A DNA stretch of 36,788 bases, taken from assembly GCA_025352265.1 (NCBI GenBank), contig JANXTS010000082.1:1-36788 (forward strand), written 5' to 3'. Positions 35,701 through 36,788 of this stretch are shown here, piece by piece (position 1 is the first letter of the stretch; the number at the start of each line of letters is the position of its first letter). The translations under genes were made by a program, and so were the position numbers. The notes beneath the pieces were generated by a model. The model worked only from the letters and a program-made list of their open reading frames with translations. It ran no database searches and was not told the DNA's origin. Source of the stretch: Variovorax sp. (GTDB lineage: Bacteria; Pseudomonadota; Gammaproteobacteria; Burkholderiales; Burkholderiaceae_C).

Positions 35701-36788
35701 CGCGACCGCGGACTTGCCCAGCACCACGACCGGGAGTGCGGCATTGGTCAGTGTGCAGGTCAGCGTGCCACCGGTACTGCTGGCAGGCACGGTCACGGTA
35801 CCGCCCTGGGCGATGTTGTTGACGCTGGTCGTGCCGTCGGTGCAGGAGTAGACAGGCGCGGCAGCGCCCACACCAAAGCGCGCTGCACCTACTCCTAGAG
35901 CTTCGACAGGAAGGGTCAGCGTGGCCCCCACTGCCGCCGTACCCGGCGTGCTGCTGGTGCTGTTATTGCTCGGCACCGACGCTGCCGAGAACGAATCGAC
36001 CGCACCGGTGGGCGTGGTCATGCCCGCGGTGATGGCCGGAATGTGGGTGCTGCTGGTGGTGCCGTTGTTGTCGGTACCGTTGCGCCAGGTCTTCTGCAAG
36101 ATCACCGTCGCTGTTGATGTCGCAGTGTTGGTATAAGTGCAGGTCACCGGACCGGCGGCAACGGTCGCAGCGTTCAGCGTGACGGTATTTTTGACAGTGC
36201 TCTGCCCATTGGTGCCAGACAGGGCGGCTCCACTGCTGCAGGACACCACGGTGTTGTAGTTGGCCACGGTGCCCGGGCTCATGGTCTCAATCGGCAGCGC
36301 GGCGACCTCACCGGCGAACACCGTCACAAAGGCTCCGTTGGTGGCGTTCGATGCGGTGGAGGTGAACAGCGCCGTGTTGTTGACCAACCCGGTGGTCGCC
36401 CCGATGCTGGCGATGTCGTTCGCAACAGCGCCAGAGCCCCAGAGTTTAGCCAGGCGAAAGGTTGTGCTCTTTCGGGTGTTGGTGAAGCCGCAAGAAATGT
36501 TCGTGTCGGTCGCACCGACCGTCAACGTACTACCGGACAGCCCCGACGTACCGGTGCAGCTCAGCGCACTGGTGTAGTTGCCAGATGCGCCGGTGGTGAA
36601 GTTTTCAGCAATCGCGATCACATCGCCGGCACGCACGGTTTGCGCTGACCCGGTGTCGGTCTTGCTGACAGGGTTGGCGGTTGACGACAGCGCCGTCAAA
36701 CCAGTGGCCGTCACGTTGACCACATCGTTGAGCGTCGCGTCGGCCCAGGTCTTGTTCAGTGTCAGCGCTGCGGTCTTGCGGGTGTTGG
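32719..36788 (-). CDS. Giant repetitive surface/secreted protein, N-terminus outside the window
   Basis: An uninterrupted frame of at least 1355 codons runs off the right edge; the GTG at 36723 is not a real start because the repeat continues before it. Numbering from that GTG, the order is seven roughly 110-130-residue domains (to 810), a DUF11-like domain (811-940, LYNIVVRNTGGASGTTVLTE), an SdrD-B-like domain (944-1072, GRVFTDNGAGGGTANDGLVNG), a linker domain, and a final DUF11-like domain (about 1205-1334). It is rich in Thr, Asn, Ser and Gly and poor in charge. The 24 cysteines fall in pairs. No C-terminal membrane anchor, sorting signal or autotransporter barrel is seen; the protein ends TVLFQVKVN. 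It is likely an adhesin or matrix protein. It converges with the LysR gene, 28 bases apart. Confidence 0.85.
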   Translation of the reverse strand, partial: NTRKTAALTLNKTWADATLNDVVNVTATGLTALSSTANPVSKTDTGSAQTVRAGDVIAIAENFTTGASGNYTSALSCTGTSGLSGSTLTVGATDTNISCGFTNTRKSTTFRLAKLWGSGAVANDIASIGATTGLVNNTALFTSTASNATNGAFVTVFAGEVAALPIETMSPGTVANYNTVVSCSSGAALSGTNGQSTVKNTVTLNAATVAAGPVTCTYTNTATSTATVILQKTWRNGTDNNGTTSSTHIPAITAGMTTPTGAVDSFSAASVPSNNSTSSTPGTAAVGATLTLPVEALGVGAARFGVGAAAPVYSCTDGTTSVNNIAQGGTVTVPASSTGGTLTCTLTNAALPVVVLGKSAVAGSQSPTFNFTVSGATNPSVAFPFTPNNSPPVTSSSTQEHRGTVGTAVVITELSTPNWPSAPASAVCTDLNASNSGNSSSIPIVLNNAAATYTVPAANMVLGANIRCVFSNEQPQITLNKIFVGTARDSGNFTLRISGTNSQPGNADVTAPATFAGGGGGTPFAKINAGQTVTLSETAGAGTSLSNYAATISCKDGNNLAYSTTAGVAGSWTLTAPSGFISGNSEFIRCDITNTAPTTLQLNKTWAANSTAGDQITVTTTGGSGNPTVSSTATAATTPTTTTGIPATVTVGNTITLPAETFIPASSAANYTAALACTGGGTLTGNTLVINAADNGQPIVCTYTNTPKPLATFQLRLRKKFDANSTANDVIKATTTGGTLSGSPSNPTLTATAVGGSTATFTNGTPVSVTQGNTIVLPAETFTTGNQANYTTTVSCNNTASPVTNATPPVSFTVSSSEGSMISCLYTNTLVPVSPAVLDTSKALVRVNGVVTTGTATVAGNDVFLYNIVVRNTGGASGTTVLTETVPADTTYTGSGEGWSCATGSVAGTVCTQSVTTAPGSVTTPFTVTVINPLPVGTTTVVNTVTTSFGTCSACTVTTPGTNLNVLGRVFTDNGAGGGTANDGLVNGAEVGVARVGVALTNCAGTVYATAITDGTGGFMLGINSALAVGSPLCVEETNPATRISTGASIGSTALPSGTTVASGGTNYTYTRTGTPDRIAFAWNGTGHAGLNFGDVDPNTFAADGAKSGQAGNTVSYAHTFTAQTGGVVNFSVLSSVATPTLSGWNEKVFADAGCTGTLQPGATVLYPPAAPITVVAGQQVCIIVQEFIPATAQNGYINTVKVQASFGFTNAGPALSASYLVTDITKVGVTALDLKKEVRNLTQSGVFGVNNQAKSGETLEYRITYTNNAPAPVSTLAINDTTPAYASFVSAQAGSTPGSLTACAKTTPANPLPAATVTCSIVQAVGGTGPVDWNFTGSLAPGGTGTVLFQVKVN
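34294..36788 (-). repeat. Seven tandem SpaA/Cna-B-like (prealbumin-like) domain repeats
   Basis: Approximate units are 36472-36788 (cut by the window edge), 36118-36471, 35731-36117, 35365-35730, 34996-35364, 34663-34995 and 34294-34662. Each opens with a Lys-bearing strand of the LNKTW kind, has a central LPAETF-like strand with Glu and then, in most units, an NYT...C segment, and ends in C-x-[FLYI]-[TS]-N. Units differ a lot in sequence and length, so they are old duplications rather than a recent expansion. Boundaries are by eye. Confidence 0.75.

Noticed and set aside
1..36788. CRISPR arrays, rRNA genes, insertion sequences
   Set aside because: I saw no regularly spaced identical repeats, no rRNA segments and no transposase or terminal inverted repeats anywhere in the window.

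Overview
The window looks like chromosome of a high-GC betaproteobacterium, most likely family Comamonadaceae (Variovorax-like). I infer this from the housekeeping gene set and order (ompR-envZ, ispD-ispF, mfd-serB), the protein sequences, and a CeoAB/BpeEF-type efflux locus typical of Burkholderiales. No database search was run. Nearly all of the window is coding, and no gene-free gap exceeds about 200 bases.

Left edge (1-300): the last 42 codons of a tyrosine recombinase end 45 bases from the 3' end of a tRNA-Val(GAC) gene. This suggests the window starts inside an integrated element that used the tRNA as its attachment site. Core region (300-15200): a monofunctional-type RelA, an alpha/beta hydrolase, a SIMPL-domain protein and a small exported protein lie on the minus strand. 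The OmpR-EnvZ two-component pair is on the plus strand. IspD and IspF (MEP isoprenoid pathway) are coupled by a 4-base overlap. Divergent from them are mfd (transcription-repair coupling) and serB (serine synthesis), also overlapping by 4 bases. Next come a DUF6172-type gene plus dps, a small conserved gene, and a PLP aminotransferase.

Middle (15200-24450): a hipB-hipA toxin-antitoxin operon has three operator-like palindromes phased exactly 27 bases apart around a good sigma-70 promoter. It is followed by nth (endonuclease III). A minus-strand late-cobalamin cluster reads cobQ-cobT-cobS-cobC. Then come a proline- and tryptophan-rich lipoprotein with an Asn-Val-Thr-Asn repeat tract, a small periplasmic protein and a methyltransferase.

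Right part (24500-36788): a complete RND tripartite efflux operon (outer-membrane factor, permease, adaptor) is preceded by an LlpE-like hydrolase-fold protein and a divergent LysR regulator. This is the same arrangement as Burkholderia ceoR-llpE-ceoAB-opcM and bpeT-llpE-bpeEF-oprC. The hydrolase-fold protein has lost its catalytic serine and histidine. The window ends inside a very large secreted or surface protein. Its seven tandem domains each keep a Lys/Glu/Asn set expected of self-generated isopeptide bonds and one cysteine pair. They are followed by DUF11-like and SdrD-B-like domains. This array and the pseudoenzyme in the efflux operon are the two most interesting observations.
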